Below are positions 1-12,584 of a stretch of 64,000 bases of DNA, in pieces. Made by a program: the position numbers and the translations under genes. Source of the stretch: Liolophura sinensis (taxonomy: Eukaryota; Mollusca; Polyplacophora; Chitonida; Chitonidae); the NCBI RefSeq assembly GCF_032854445.1, contig NC_088302.1:2718023-2782022 (forward strand), written 5' to 3'. The stretch's first letter is position 1, and each line of letters starts with the position of its first letter. The notes below the pieces were generated by a model. The model was not told the DNA's origin. It saw nothing but the letters and a program-made list of their open reading frames with translations, and searched no databases.

Positions 1-727
1 GCATCGGTTGGAGGTTCCTGGGCCTCTCTCGGCCCCTAGAAACTTGGGCAACAGATTGCATTGGAATCTGGTCTTGCGTTTATTTACCTAAAACGCCCAT
101 TATGCTTGACGATTGTCTGTTTCCACGCATAGGATGGTTGCTGCTAAATCAGGAGAGATAGAGTAGGAGGTGCAAAAATGAAGTGATGTAAAGAAATCTT
201 ATGAAACAATAAGTAGTTTGATAGAAAAAAGCATCATTTTCAGTCAATTTTTAGCTTAATACACAAATTTTAATTAGGGCATAAACATGAATTGACCTCC
301 ATAATATTTAAATAAATAAGCCAGGTAATAAGTCACGCCATACACTGGTGGGTGTGTTAGAGATACACGTGCTGGAACAAAAGTAAGTATTTCCAACGTA
401 TTAAAACTAACAGCACATAGACGAGAATAATTACTAACACGACACGATCAACGGCGCAAATACAGCCTAGATATTTTATACGTCATTCTGTCAGTTGAGT
501 TGAGAATTCCAGGCCACATATAATCCCGTGAGTTTACATGTCCGACTGTTCATCAGTGACCCTTAAGAGATTTACGGTGTTGTTGGAACCAGAAAAACGG
601 CTCCGTGTACAACGGTCCAGTATACAACGGCTGTCTTCCTGCATATATGTAACCATTCCCGTCAAATATAACCATTACCTCAAATGTAACCATTCGCTTT
701 GAATTTTGCATACTTTTTTTTAATCGC
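1..727. other. No feature seen
   Basis: AT-rich unique sequence before the 27-bp array. Confidence 0.6.
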
Positions 728-1580
728 AAGTGGTCCCAGTGGACACACAGACACAATTGGTCCCAGTGGACACACAGACACAAGTGGTCCCAGTAGACAC
801 ACAGACACAATTGGTACCAGTAGACATACAGACACAAATGGTTCCGGTAGATACACAGACACAAGTGGTCCCAGTGGACACACAGACACAAGTGGTCCCA
901 GTAAACATACAGACACAAGTGGTTCCAGTAGATACACAGACACAAGTTGTTCCAGTAGACACACAGACACAAATGGTTCCAGTAGATACACAGACACAAG
1001 TGGTCCCAGTAGACACACAGACACAATTGGTACCAGTAGACACACACACACAATTGGTCCCAGTGGACAAACAGACACAAGTGGTCCCAGTGGACACACG
1101 GACACAAGTGGTTCCAGTAGACATACAGACACAAGTGGTTCCAGTAGACACACAGACACAAGTGGTTCCAGGAGATACACAGACACAAGTGGTTCCAGTA
1201 GATACACAGACACAAGTGGTTCCAGTAGACACACAGACACAAGTGGTTCCAGTAGATACACAGACACAAATGGTTCCAGTAGATACACAGACACAAGTGG
1301 TTCCAGTAGATACACAGACACAAGTGGTTCCAGTAGACACACAGACACAAGTGGTCCCAGTGGACACACAGACACAAGTGGTCCTAGTGGACACACAGAC
1401 ACAAGTGGTCCCAGTAAACATACAGACACAAGTGGTTCCAGTAGATACACAGACACAAATGGTTCCAGTAGATACACAGACACAAGTGGTTCCAGTAGAT
1501 ACACAGACACAAGTGGTTCCAGTAGACACACAGACACAAGTGGTTCAACTTGACACAAGTGGTTCCACTAGACACACAAA
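728..1580. repeat. 27-bp minisatellite, about 31 copies
   Basis: Unit contains 'acaagtggttccagtaga' then 'tacacagac'; variants swap tt/cc and gata/gaca. Because 27 is a multiple of three, five of the six frames stay open for more than 250 codons (for example HTDTSGSSR on plus). None has a start context, splice site or non-repeat domain that argues for a gene. Confidence 0.95.
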
Positions 1581-1794
1581 CACACAAAAATAAATAACCA
1601 CGTCCTATTCAAACTTTTTTCTATTGACGTGCAAACTTGACGACTTCCACAAATATCAAGCCTTCTAATTGGCTGGTATAGTATTTTGAGTGGCAGGTGT
1701 GGTCGGTCAGATTATTTTTTTTGACAGAGACGATCTGTAAATTCTATAATCGCGATATACTGTTACCCTTCAATACCAGTCTTAGTTTGAACAA

Positions 1795-2880
1795 TAATCC
1801 TTCATGCTATACTTTACCGAACGCTTTGCACACAACCATGCACACATCCTCACCTTTATCCAAGCACTGATAGGCTTTGTGGACAATTTTCAAGATTTGG
1901 TTTACAGTGGAATCGCCATGTTTAAAACCAGAATTATTGGGAATCAGAAGATTATTTTCATAACAGTATTCATAGAACTTTTTATAGACTCTTTTTTCAA
2001 GGATTTTCGAGAGCGATAATTGAAGAGAAACAGGTCTGTAGTTAGATATGATGTTTCGATCACCCTTTTTTAAACTTGGCTAACACGTGATATTTTCCAG
2101 CCCGAGGAAAATATGCAAGATTCTAATAAAGAATAAAGATATTGGAGAGTGAAGAAGCGAATTGATCGGCACATTGTTTTAACGTAAAGTTATTAATATG
2201 ATCTACACCAGATCCTTTTGATATTCAATTTCACACCTCAGAAGGAGTGGCTTGTAGAAGGCGTAAGTGTGATTCAGTCAAGAACCTGAAAGGTGGTAAA
2301 GTTATTTCGGTTTGGGTTTACTGAGATGCAAAAAAAGTACAGAATTCACTAGCTTCTTCAAAATCATTTGAAACATTTCTTCCACTGAGTAGAAGGGTGG
2401 AATCGATGGCTTAGCCTTACATCCTAATACAGATTTCATAACTGACCAACAGGTTTTTTGCCAATGTGAGGATCTGAAAGTCTCAATTTCATTTTGTTAG
2501 CAAATGTAGCAATTGCTTCACGCTTTGAAGTATTTGCTTTTCGTCTAGCAACAATAAACTGCAATTTATGAAAATCGGAATGTGGGCTCTTAAATTTTTA
2601 AAATCATCTATTTCTAATTCTAAGCTTCCTTATGACATCATTACTCATCCACGGTTTATCTCGTGGACGAATAGTTACATCTTTATTAGGAATATACTCT
2701 TGGCAACACTCAAAAACCTCCATACCAGTCACATCAACGATCATTGAAATTTCCCGTAATAACAATACATTCCGAGTTTTCCAACAGCACTGATGATAAA
2801 GTGTGTTCGAACTTGTCTAGGAAGTGTTGTCTTACATGAACTTTTTGATTGGGTGGCCTATATCAGGTGGCAAATAGAAC
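1795..2880 (-). pseudogene. Decayed non-LTR retrotransposon (endonuclease end and reverse transcriptase start)
   Basis: Read on the minus strand in pieces: near 2745 VITGNFNDR, the GDFN-like end of an endonuclease domain; near 2690-2620 VTIRPRDKPWMSNDVIRKLR, the linker typical of Jockey/CR1-type elements; near 2050 KKGDRNIISNYRPVSL followed by SKILEKRVYKKFYEY, GFKHGDSTVNQIL and LDKGEDVCMVV, the first reverse transcriptase motifs. The motif A aspartates are replaced and an in-frame stop follows the last motif. Several stops and frame changes separate the pieces. The catalytic YxDD part is absent, so this is a dead fragment. The clade is not certain. Confidence 0.8.
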
Positions 2881-5215
2881 ATTTTTAGAACATTGATTAT
2901 TTTGAATACAGTACCATTTCGGTATCATTTTCCAGATCTTTCCGACGAACTGCATTTAATGAGGACTTTATATAAATTGCCATCACCATGCCGATTCTTA
3001 TTCTTACGTTCAATGTAATACCTTGGTAGCCCCACCTCTTTATCCGAAATTCTTTCATATAGCCGCGTTTCACTCATTATTACAAATCATAGTTTTCCTC
3101 GTGGTCTTCCGTGGTATCTCCGGTGATATCTGCTGTGGTGTCCTCTGTGGTATCTTCTGTGATGTCCTCTGTGGTGTTTTTATCCCAGACATGACGATGC
3201 TATCATCCACAAGGTACACACATACAAATAGCTGCAGGCTTTCAAGTTCAGCTCACGCAGCCGTGTTTGTCCATCGTGTTTGTTCACCACACACCTCTCA
3301 ACATACTTTCAGCAAACATTGCCAGTGTTTACCCACTGGAGTCGTTTTTGACATTTAGTGACACGATATATGTACAAAGCAATTTAGATAAGGTCAGCTC
3401 AAAGAGCTCACACAGTGTTAATGGTTTTGTCCAGAAAGGGACAGTTAAATAGATGAATACATCGGATATGATTTCCAATCCTAAATAATACCCAATCAGA
3501 ATTTTTACCCATTTGAACCGTCTGATTTGTTTTCTTTGTTGTTGAATTAATAAATAAATAAAATAACATCAATTTGGCTCGGTAAGGTAAAGCTCTGGCA
3601 ACTATCAGACCATCGACAAACGAGATAGTATCTTCCAATCCAACTCTTACCGATTGGACTGCGGATGTAAGAAGGTTTGTCAGACTGATTGCCGTCGAAT
3701 AAGATTCAAATTCTTGAGTACGGCGTTAAACACCACTCTAATGACTAGATAAATTAGTTAGCGAGATCTTCATGGCTGCAATGTTGCCGATGCAATCATG
3801 CATTATTTGACAAAGCTTCACACAGACAGTCTCGTTCATTCCTACTCGGGATTAATGCTAAGGATGCTGTGATAGATTTGTCTTTAGTTTGAAGCAAATA
3901 TAGAACAACACTGGGATCGCACTGTTTCAATGCAACATAGTCGTCATATAATCAAAATTATGCTGAAGGTCATCTGTAGGTCAAACAAATAAAAGTTGGA
4001 TCTACGCCACCTGGGAGAATGCTCACGCTACCGGTCATTTTAGACTATGCTGGTCGGATTGTGATGTCGTTGTTCAGCGTACATCAAAAAGTCATATATC
4101 AAGTCAATATGGCGTGCTTATCGCGTGCTTATCACTATGACAATATCTCCACAAGAGCAGGTTATGCCACCAGCCTTAGATGACAACATTCCTAACAGCT
4201 ATCGTTGTTCTCCTCTTTATACAATAGCCATGTGAGACGATCGTCATCTTCAAACCAACGTCATCAAAACTGGATAGCCAAAAGAAAAGAAGTCACACAT
4301 GTAACTGGCATACGTTCTTTGTGTGTTTATCGACCAAATACTCGGTATGCACCAACTAAGCATAGTGCGGGGAGTCCTCTCTTCCATGCCTTTTATGTCT
4401 GTCACGTGGGGCATCGTTTTATCATGGTCACCATAAAAACACCTTGCAGTGTCAGGCAAGTCGTCCTACTTTGATATATCTAATCAATGCTCTCGCTAAA
4501 ACGCGATATTCTTTGTTCGGAATTTCTTTTTCGAATATTTTACGAATGTTGCGTGAAACTGACTGTAACTGAACGTGCGACGTCTAGTAGCCTTCCAGCA
4601 CTAGCACACCTGATAACCCCACCCTAACTCTATCGCTAATGATAAACATGAAGTAACACAGACAATTCAAGACTGCCGTCTTGGAGTTGATAACCAGGAT
4701 AACCCTTTCCTGTTTTCTTTTTCTATATAAAGGAATATATAGCATTTCTAGAAAACCTGACATACAGCTTTATTATACCGTGACAATATTCACAAAGCCG
4801 TCTTGATATTTCATTGGTTAAACAGAGCTCTTAACTGGTCATTATTTTTCACTAAATGACCTGCCCTTTGTAAGAGATACATTGCTCACGTGAGGTCCGT
4901 GTGAGTGTTTTTATCTGACGTCATCAGCACGCGAAATCCGTTGTAAATATTTTAATCACGCCTGTCATGTCTGTTCGTTCATTTATTTCACTGCCAGGGA
5001 TGAGATTAAATATCATCACTTCATTGCGTTACTTTCATTTTCCCGAGGATGTACATTGCACACGTGTAACTTACAGGTTATTACATGGAAACCAGGAAAC
5101 ACCCGGCTACAGGGCTACTCGCCCAGTCATACGGAATACGAAAATGTGCTGCATAAACTAACAGAACCTGCGTGAATTTAAAGCCGGTATAACAAAACAC
5201 GTATTAACTAATGCG
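2881..5215. other. No gene seen
   Basis: Contains a short run of 'ctgtggtgtcct'-like 12-mers at 3105-3180 and the SINE tail at 3689. Open frames of 61-111 codons here have no recognisable domain or splice pattern. Confidence 0.55.
3689..3740 (+). mobile_element. SINE 3' fragment
   Basis: Only the tail survives: 'gccgtcgaataag' and 'ttcttgagtacggcgttaaa', diverged from the full copies at 39207 and 62962. Confidence 0.75.
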
Positions 5216-5356
5216 GGAGTCAATACCGTGAATCCCGGATCCCTTGACCAGAGTCTGCCAAGCTGGCCTCACCGAGGTCGAGTCTAGTCGCATGCCGAGG
5301 TCAGGTCAGCTTGACAGAAGCTATCCAAGGGATCCACGATTCATGGTATTGACTCC
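5216..5356. mobile_element. Foldback (MITE-like) element
   Basis: The two ends are inverted copies: 'ggagtcaatacc' at the left and 'ggtattgactcc' at the right. The arms match over about 31 bases with three differences, then pair more loosely for about 25 more ('aagctggcctc' against 'gaggtcaggtcagctt'), leaving a short loop. No open frame. No clear target-site duplication is visible. Confidence 0.65.
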
Positions 5357-5755
5357 TACACAAATGTATAATATCCAAATACTGAGGATAATATGAACCT
5401 GGGCTATGACTCTCCGTGGTTTCTATATGGTATCATGTATCTAGCGACACAAAGCTCGTTTAACTGCACCCTCAATACAAGACTGTTAAACACACGTGAT
5501 ATTTAGATGAGCACGCAATTTCGCAATGAGAGTATGGAATACCCGTCGTCTGTAGACAATATGCCTGTCCATGCAAATGCCATATGCATGTGAACTGACG
5601 TTAGGTATTGCTTTCGCATACACATTTCGCAATACCGATATTCTTGTTTTTGTCCTCTCAAACTAACGGTGGATGTGGACATTGACGTGTGATGCACTGT
5701 AGGTGAGCAGGAAGGATTTGACCGAGGAAAAATGTCAGCCTGTCTTTGTAACGTG

Positions 5756-6452
5756 TCATCTGAAATAGACATCAACATCAGGTGGATATAACTCCGGCAT
5801 CTGAAGGAGATATCAACATCAGGTGGATAAAACGCCGGCATCTGAAGGAAATGTCAACATAAGTTGGATAAAACTCCGGCATATGAGAGAGATATCAACA
5901 TCATATGGATAAAACCTCGACGTGTGCAGAAAATGTCAACATAAGGGGGATAAAACCCGAAATCTGAAGGAAATGTCAACATCAGATGGATAAAACCAGA
6001 CACCTGAAGGATATGTCAACATCAGATGGATAAAACCTCGACGTGTGAAGGAGATGTCAACATCAGATGGATAAAACCTCGACGTGTGAAGGAGATGTCA
6101 ACATCAGGTGGATAAAATCCGACATTTGAAGGAGATGTCAACATCAGGTGGATAAAACCCGACATTTGAAGGAGATGTCAACATCAGGTGGATAATAAAA
6201 CGACATCTGAAAAAGATGTCAAAATCAGGTGGATAAAACCCGACATCTGAAGGAGATGTCAACATCAGGGGGATAATAAAACGACATCTGAAAAAGATGT
6301 CAACACTAGGTGGATAAATCCCGACATCTGAAGGGGGTGTCCCTCTGAGGTTTTATATCCTCAAAAAAAAACGATATCTGCAGGAGATGTCAACAACAGG
6401 TGGATAAAAACCGACGTCTGCAGGATATGTCAACATCAGGTGGATAAAACTC
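5756..6452. repeat. 40-bp minisatellite, about 17 copies
   Basis: Unit carries 'gagatgtcaacatcaggtgg' followed by 'ataaaacccgacatctgaag'. Copies vary at the pyrimidine run and in 'aaccc/acctcg'. One copy near 6345 is interrupted by unrelated bases and a poly-A run. Confidence 0.95.
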
Positions 6453-9400
6453 TATCTTGTTTGACATAAACATTACTTTTTAAGTTTTTCTGTCACGGTA
6501 AGAAAAATTTCTACATTCTGTATTAAAAAGACATCTCTCTCTGCTTGTAGCTGTTTTAAATTCAAATTCACAGGCGCTAAGCCGAAGGAGAATTCATACG
6601 CACATGTTTCGGAATAATAATGGTGATGGGTTGTAGTTCCGTGAGATTGATTTCCCAAAGCCAGCTTTGACACAAGCCCAAATTATGAACTTCAATACTT
6701 TACATAATTTAACTTCAAACTGATGTACATTGCCTGAACATAACACATGGCATGTTTTCCTAATTTTAACACCAAAGGTAAAAAGAAAATAAATTCAACT
6801 AAAAATTTTAATTTTGACAGCACTGGCTTTCTGGAATCGGTCGTTGGGCCCTGAAGGTGGGTTGTGAGCGGTCGACGATGTGTGTTCTCCAAGCCTGACA
6901 TCAGATCCTAAATAACGATTTGTCCCAGGGGACACTCATCGAGAAGCACAATTCGCTGTATGGATTGAGGATATACTGTGGCAAATGTGTTATATCGCTC
7001 CCAATATAATATTATCGAACAGATTGACTTTGTCAAGCCTTGTTACTGTAATTCATTAGAATATTGACCTTCGTGGTAACACTCCAGATCTCGTCAGAGT
7101 AAGTCGTGAGGACACATTTGTAAGCCAATTAAATTGACAGACCATCTGACAGCCGATATCTGCTAACTGATACCCGTCGGGCTTACCAATTCCATCGACT
7201 TGTAACATGGCTATTTGTTTCCAAACAGCATAATACTTCGCGAGAGGAGAGGTTAGATTAATCCCCGACAATATGCCTGCTTATCGTCCTTGAAGGCTGC
7301 ATGTGGTATTCCCTAGACAGATTTGATCACACAATTACAGTTCCGACAATGTCTGTCCATCAGATGATTGCTTGTACGAGTAATGCTTGATTGACCTTAC
7401 TTGTTGATGGTTATATCGTTAATGTTTGATTGGCCTTACCTATTGATGGTTATATCGATAATGTTTGATTAGGCTTACTTGCTGATTGGTAATACAGGTA
7501 ATGTTTGATTACCCGTACGTACTGATCGTTATACCGGTAATGTTTAAGTGTCAGTAGTGGTTGATTGGTTTTAGCGATAATGTTTTTATTTTCTTTACCT
7601 TGTGATTGCGTGTACCGGTATTTTCATTTCTGGATGAAATTGAGAAGGAGAAAAATAAATACGAATATAACAACACTTAGGTAAATTAGAGAATAACCTT
7701 TTCCATACGTCATGGATATTTTCACGGAAATTTTCTTGTTTCAAAGTAAGCTGTTCATCACATATTTTATCTGCTGTGCATGACGCTTACTAATATGCTT
7801 CATAAATTGCAATGTCTCAAAAAGTGTTTCCCAATCTTAATCAGAAAAAATGTACAGATCAACAAATTGGTTAAAAAAGTGTTACATTTTTTTATAATTA
7901 TTGTTTCAACTCCACTTTCTAACGAATAATTATGCATTAAAGCAGCTTTCGTTAAACTTTAAAGCCTTTTTACCCTCTTATTTTGTTTCATTATTCCCTT
8001 GTCGGTACGTACTTTTGTTCACACACCTCCGTGATCAGGAAGGCGGTGTTTGGACAGCTTCATGTAACACTTGGCTCCAGTGGGATATTCCTGTGATTAT
8101 TGCTGTATTAGGAGTCCCATATGAAAGTCTGGTGTCATCAAATTTATCCAGTGGATTCGAATCAAAATAAAGTAACATTCACATTTCAATAAATCCAGGC
8201 TCAAAGCGTTCTTAAAAGTTTATGGACAATGAATAATGATTTGCAATTTTATCTGCTGTGGTACTGTATGTGACACTTCGTCAGCTTCCAATAGCCAAGG
8301 TACAGACACCGACAATCTGTTGGATCCACGTATTAGTTCCACGTAATAGAGGAAGGGAGTAACTCCGACGGAAGCCGAGAATTTCATATTGGTAAATATA
8401 TTTCGACATATATTCAGGCCATCGTCAGGTAAACTTACCGCTGTAAGAAATCCTTGATTTTCTTTGGAGTAACACTTAAACAGCGACGTATTCCGCATTG
8501 CTGAACTGTGTAGTCGATGATTTCTATATCAAACCTAGCATAGCGTGTAAAGATTACAACCGGATATTGGACTAAAACACTCAAATACGTGATCTATACG
8601 GTTCTTACATGATCTCATGCTCTTCCCTGAAACATGTAGTACGCTATTTAAACGTGAACATGGGTTTGTAAATGAATACTTTAGAAAATTTATGCTGTGT
8701 TGCTCTCGGGGCGGATTTGTCATTCAATTCTACCTCTGAGATATTTCTTTTGTCTTTGTTACAAGTTACGAAATTACAATAATCGTTTGTTTTTTGTTGG
8801 GTTTTTTTTCAGTTCTTCGTTTTGTTTGTCCTTAGAATATTTTAATATCGATCTATGGAAATTGCAATTCGTAACTTTTCCTGTACATATTTCATAATTA
8901 GTATGGGAGCTGTTAATCTGGGAAGTGAAGGCATTCGGAACATTTACAATCTTCTGTGACAGCTGGATTACATAACAAGATTCCTAGAGCGAGACAAGCT
9001 ATACTATATTATCTAAATGAAAATTGTGTTTTCAGAGAAAAGGGCCAAATACGATTAATGCGGGTTACATCCATATGAAGAGTATTACAGTACCAATATG
9101 TTGAGCACGGGAAACGATTGCGACTGGCATTCGGCCTTAATCTGATATTTCCGACATTACTACTAAACTATCGAATTTAGAACCATGTCTTGGCACAGAT
9201 CACTGTTTTACCTGATTTCAAAGATATAATTATTTGATAGTTGCTGGGGTGCAAACATCGCTTCGAATTTTAAGCACCTGGGGCATATTCTACATTCTTT
9301 CATTTGCCTAATGCGCGATGCAATGTTTCATATCTGACTTAAGTCAAAATTTGAAATACAATCTTCAAGTTTTATTCTGACAACCTTATCCTAAAACAAT

Positions 9401-9497
9401 CGTGTCCAAATTTCAACATCCAGTACCAAAGACTAGGTATCAGAAAGAATTTTCAAATTATGACTTAAGCCTGAAGCGGCTTGGTGGAATCGGCCCC
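6453..9497. other. No gene seen
   Basis: Apart from the 39-bp array at 7381, AT-rich unique sequence with frames below 93 codons and none convincing. Confidence 0.55.
7381..7621. repeat. 39-bp tandem repeat, about 6 diverged copies
   Basis: Each unit starts 'taatgtttgatt' and ends 'ggttatatcg' or a variant; copies decay towards the right end. Confidence 0.85.
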
Positions 9498-10556
9498 TGG
9501 TTTTGCTCGAATGCTAATTATGTATACCCCTGGCTTTGCTCGTGTGCTGATTATGTATACCCCTGCTATTGCTCGACTGCTGATTATGTATACCCCTGGT
9601 TTTACTCCAATGCTGATTATGTATACCCCTTCTTTTGCTCCAATGCTGGTTATGTATACCCCTGCTTTTGCTCGAGTGCTGATTACGTATACCCCTCGTT
9701 TTGCTCCAGTGCTGATTATGTATACCCCTCGTTTTGCTCCAGTGCTGATTATGTATACCCCTGCTTTTGCTCGACTGCTGATTATGTATACCCCTGGTTT
9801 TACTCCAATGCTGATTATGTATACCCCTTCTTTTGCTCCAGTGCTGATTATGTATACCCCTGCTTTTGCTCCAGTGCTGATTACGTATACCCCTCGTTTT
9901 GCTCCAGTGCTGATTATGTATACCCCTGGTTTTGCTCGAATGCTAATTATGTATACCCCTGGCTTTGCTCGTGTGCTGATTATGTATACCCCTGCTATTG
10001 CTCGACTGCTGATTATGTATACCCCTTCTTTTGCTCCAATGCTGGTTATGTATACCCCTGGTTTTGCTCGTGTGCTGATTATATATACCCCTGGTTTTGC
10101 TCGTGTGCTGATTATGTATACCCCTGGCTTTGCTCCAATGCTGATTATGTATACCCTTGGTTTTGCTCGAGTGCTGATTACGTATACCCCTGCTTTTGCT
10201 CGAGTGCTGATTATGTATACCCCTGGCTTTGCTCCAATGCTGATTATGTATACCCCTGCTTTTGCTCCAATGCTGATTATGTATACCCCTGCTTTTGCTC
10301 CAATGCTGATTATGTATACCCCTGCTTTTGCTCCAATGCTGGTTATGTATACCCCTGGTTTTGCTCGTGTGCTGATTATATATACCCCTGGTTTTGCTCG
10401 TGTGCTGATTATGTATACCCCTTCTTTTGCTCCAATGCTGGTTATGTATACCCCTGGTTTTGCTCGAGTGCTGATTATGTATACCCCTGGTTTTGCTCGT
10501 GTGCTGATTACGTATACCCCTGCTTTTGCGCCAATGCTGATTATGTATACCCTTGA
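9498..10556. repeat. 33-bp minisatellite, about 32 copies
   Basis: Unit includes 'cccctggttttgctcgaatg' and 'ctgattatgtata'. The period is 11 codons, so two plus-strand frames stay open for over 380 codons: one repeats YPWFCSNADYV, the other TPGFARVLIMY. A 32-residue non-repeat lead precedes the array in the first frame. I treat the array as non-coding DNA. Confidence 0.95.
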
Positions 10557-10560
10557 TTTT

Positions 10561-10668
10561 GCTCGATATGGTTATGATATGGTCACGATATGGTCACGAT
10601 ATGGTCATGATATGGTCACGATATGGTCATGATATGGTAACAATATGGTCATGATATGGTCACGATAT
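10561..10668. repeat. 12-bp tandem repeat, about 9 copies
   Basis: Runs of 'gatatggtcatg' and 'gatatggtcacg' start directly at the end of the 33-bp array; the join falls within the last 33-bp unit. Confidence 0.9.
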
Positions 10669-12190
10669 CATCATGACACACATACTACTGCACACCGCAT
10701 CGCGTATTACACTGAGCTGGGTATACAACTAACTAATCCAAGAACGCAATGACATATTGAAAGTAACAGAGACCTCATCTAAACATAAACGTGTTCAACT
10801 TCGCTTCAAAGTAAGCAAAATAAGACTGTAATACTGATCGGCAGATTGACCGTCAAAAAAATATCGTCATTGACGTATTGGTGAATTATATTGTTAAAAT
10901 TATATTTTAACACATCACCAAACCGGGTTAACTGTAAGATTCTCATAGAAGTTCGTTTTGGAATACACTTAACAACATGTGGACATCAAGGGCTTTAAGG
11001 ATTAAATTTTACGTTTGTGCGTTCAGTGGCTGAAATTCCATCGACCAACCAGCATAGTCGCTCCTAAAATGGCCATCAGCTTAGATTTGACCTACCAAGC
11101 AAACAGCTTTGTTCGTGCCTAAAACTGTCATCAAGTTGAAATGTGACCAACCAAATCGCTCCTAAGCTTGCCATCAACGGAAAGTTGACGACCGATAAAT
11201 TGCCATCAGCTGAAATTTAAATGACCGACTAACAGCTTGGTCGTGCCTAAAATTGCCATCAGCTGAAATCTGACCAAAAAACACTTTCGTCGCCGCTAAA
11301 ATTGCCACCTATATAGTCCATAAAATCAACCAAACAATTCAAACCTTTGACTGTGTTACACTGTGTGTAGGCTATCCCTGTTATCAGACCTGTAAGTGGG
11401 CTTCTGGCCTTTTGGCTATGAATATTAATAAACCAATAAACCTAAACTAATAAACCAAACAAATGTCTAAGCAAACAATTAAAAGACAGGATTTGCAACT
11501 TTCTATTTGAAGACATTAACTTCAAGTACTAGCATTATTTGGGCTTTGCTGCTCAGACAGGCCATAGCTATGTATATAGTCCCGTCATCGTGCCTTGGTG
11601 AAACGGGTAAAGGCTGGCGATATCGCAGTGTTAACTGCATTATATACCCCCTCAGTGCGTGTTTACGACCAGTGAAACAGAAGCACAAGTGTCTCCCACA
11701 TGGTTTGGATCAGACGTTGAGAAAGATGATGACGAATGATTCGACAGAAGTACCAACGGAGGTCTTGGCGTTTTTCTAGGCAGACAAAATTCCATCTCAC
11801 TGTAATTCATTGCCTGTCGGTTGTGTGGTTAGGGAATCTCACCAAAAATCCATTATAGATACTTCATAGCCTGCTGGCTATTGCCTTGAGCCTTTCATAA
11901 CGGCAACCGTGTACTGACATTTAGCATAATAAGCTTCTGGATCTAACAGAGCTCACCAGAATCTGACTGAATAACACCGTTCTGGCATTACCCCACAGGA
12001 AGATTGAGGTTGACCCGTGGGAAGGCAGATACGTTCTTACATGTACCAAAGATGATTTACATGCGCTGTGAAACACTTTGGGAGTCCTAGATATGATATT
12101 TGATATGAAAAAACATGAGGTGTGGAATTACTTCAGGAGTTGTGGACATTTTATTTGAATGAATGTATATATCAAGCCATCACGATATTT
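10669..12190. other. No gene seen
   Basis: Unique sequence around the diverged repeat at 11029-11310. A 90-codon plus frame at 11507 overlaps a 61-codon minus frame; neither is recognisable. Confidence 0.55.
11029..11310. repeat. Diverged tandem repeat, period about 55-60 bp, 4-5 copies
   Basis: Recurring 'gctgaaatt', 'gaccgaccaacagc' and 'cgtgcctaaaattgccatca' blocks at irregular spacing. Confidence 0.7.
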
Positions 12191-12568
12191 GATGTGGAAA
12201 TACTTGACACGCTCTACATAAACGTGAGATGTGGAAATACTTGACACACTCTACATAAAACGTGTAATATGGAAATACTTAACACGCCCTACATAAACGC
12301 CTGATGTGGAAATACTTGACACGCTCTAGATAAACATCTGATGTGGAAATACTTGACACGCTCTTCATAAACATGAGATGTGGAAATACTTGACACGCTC
12401 TACATAAAACGTGTAATATGGAAATACTTAACACGCTCTTCATAAACATCTCATGTGGAAATACTTGACACGCCCTTCATAAACATGAGATGTGGAAATA
12501 CTTGACACGCTCTACATAAAACGTGTGATGTGAAAAAAAACTTGACGCGCTCTACATACACGGGTGAT
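12191..12568. repeat. 37-38-bp minisatellite, about 10 copies
   Basis: Unit contains 'gatgtggaaatacttgacac' followed by 'gctctacataaacgtga'. Confidence 0.95.
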
Positions 12569-12584
12569 GCGGAATGCGGAATGC

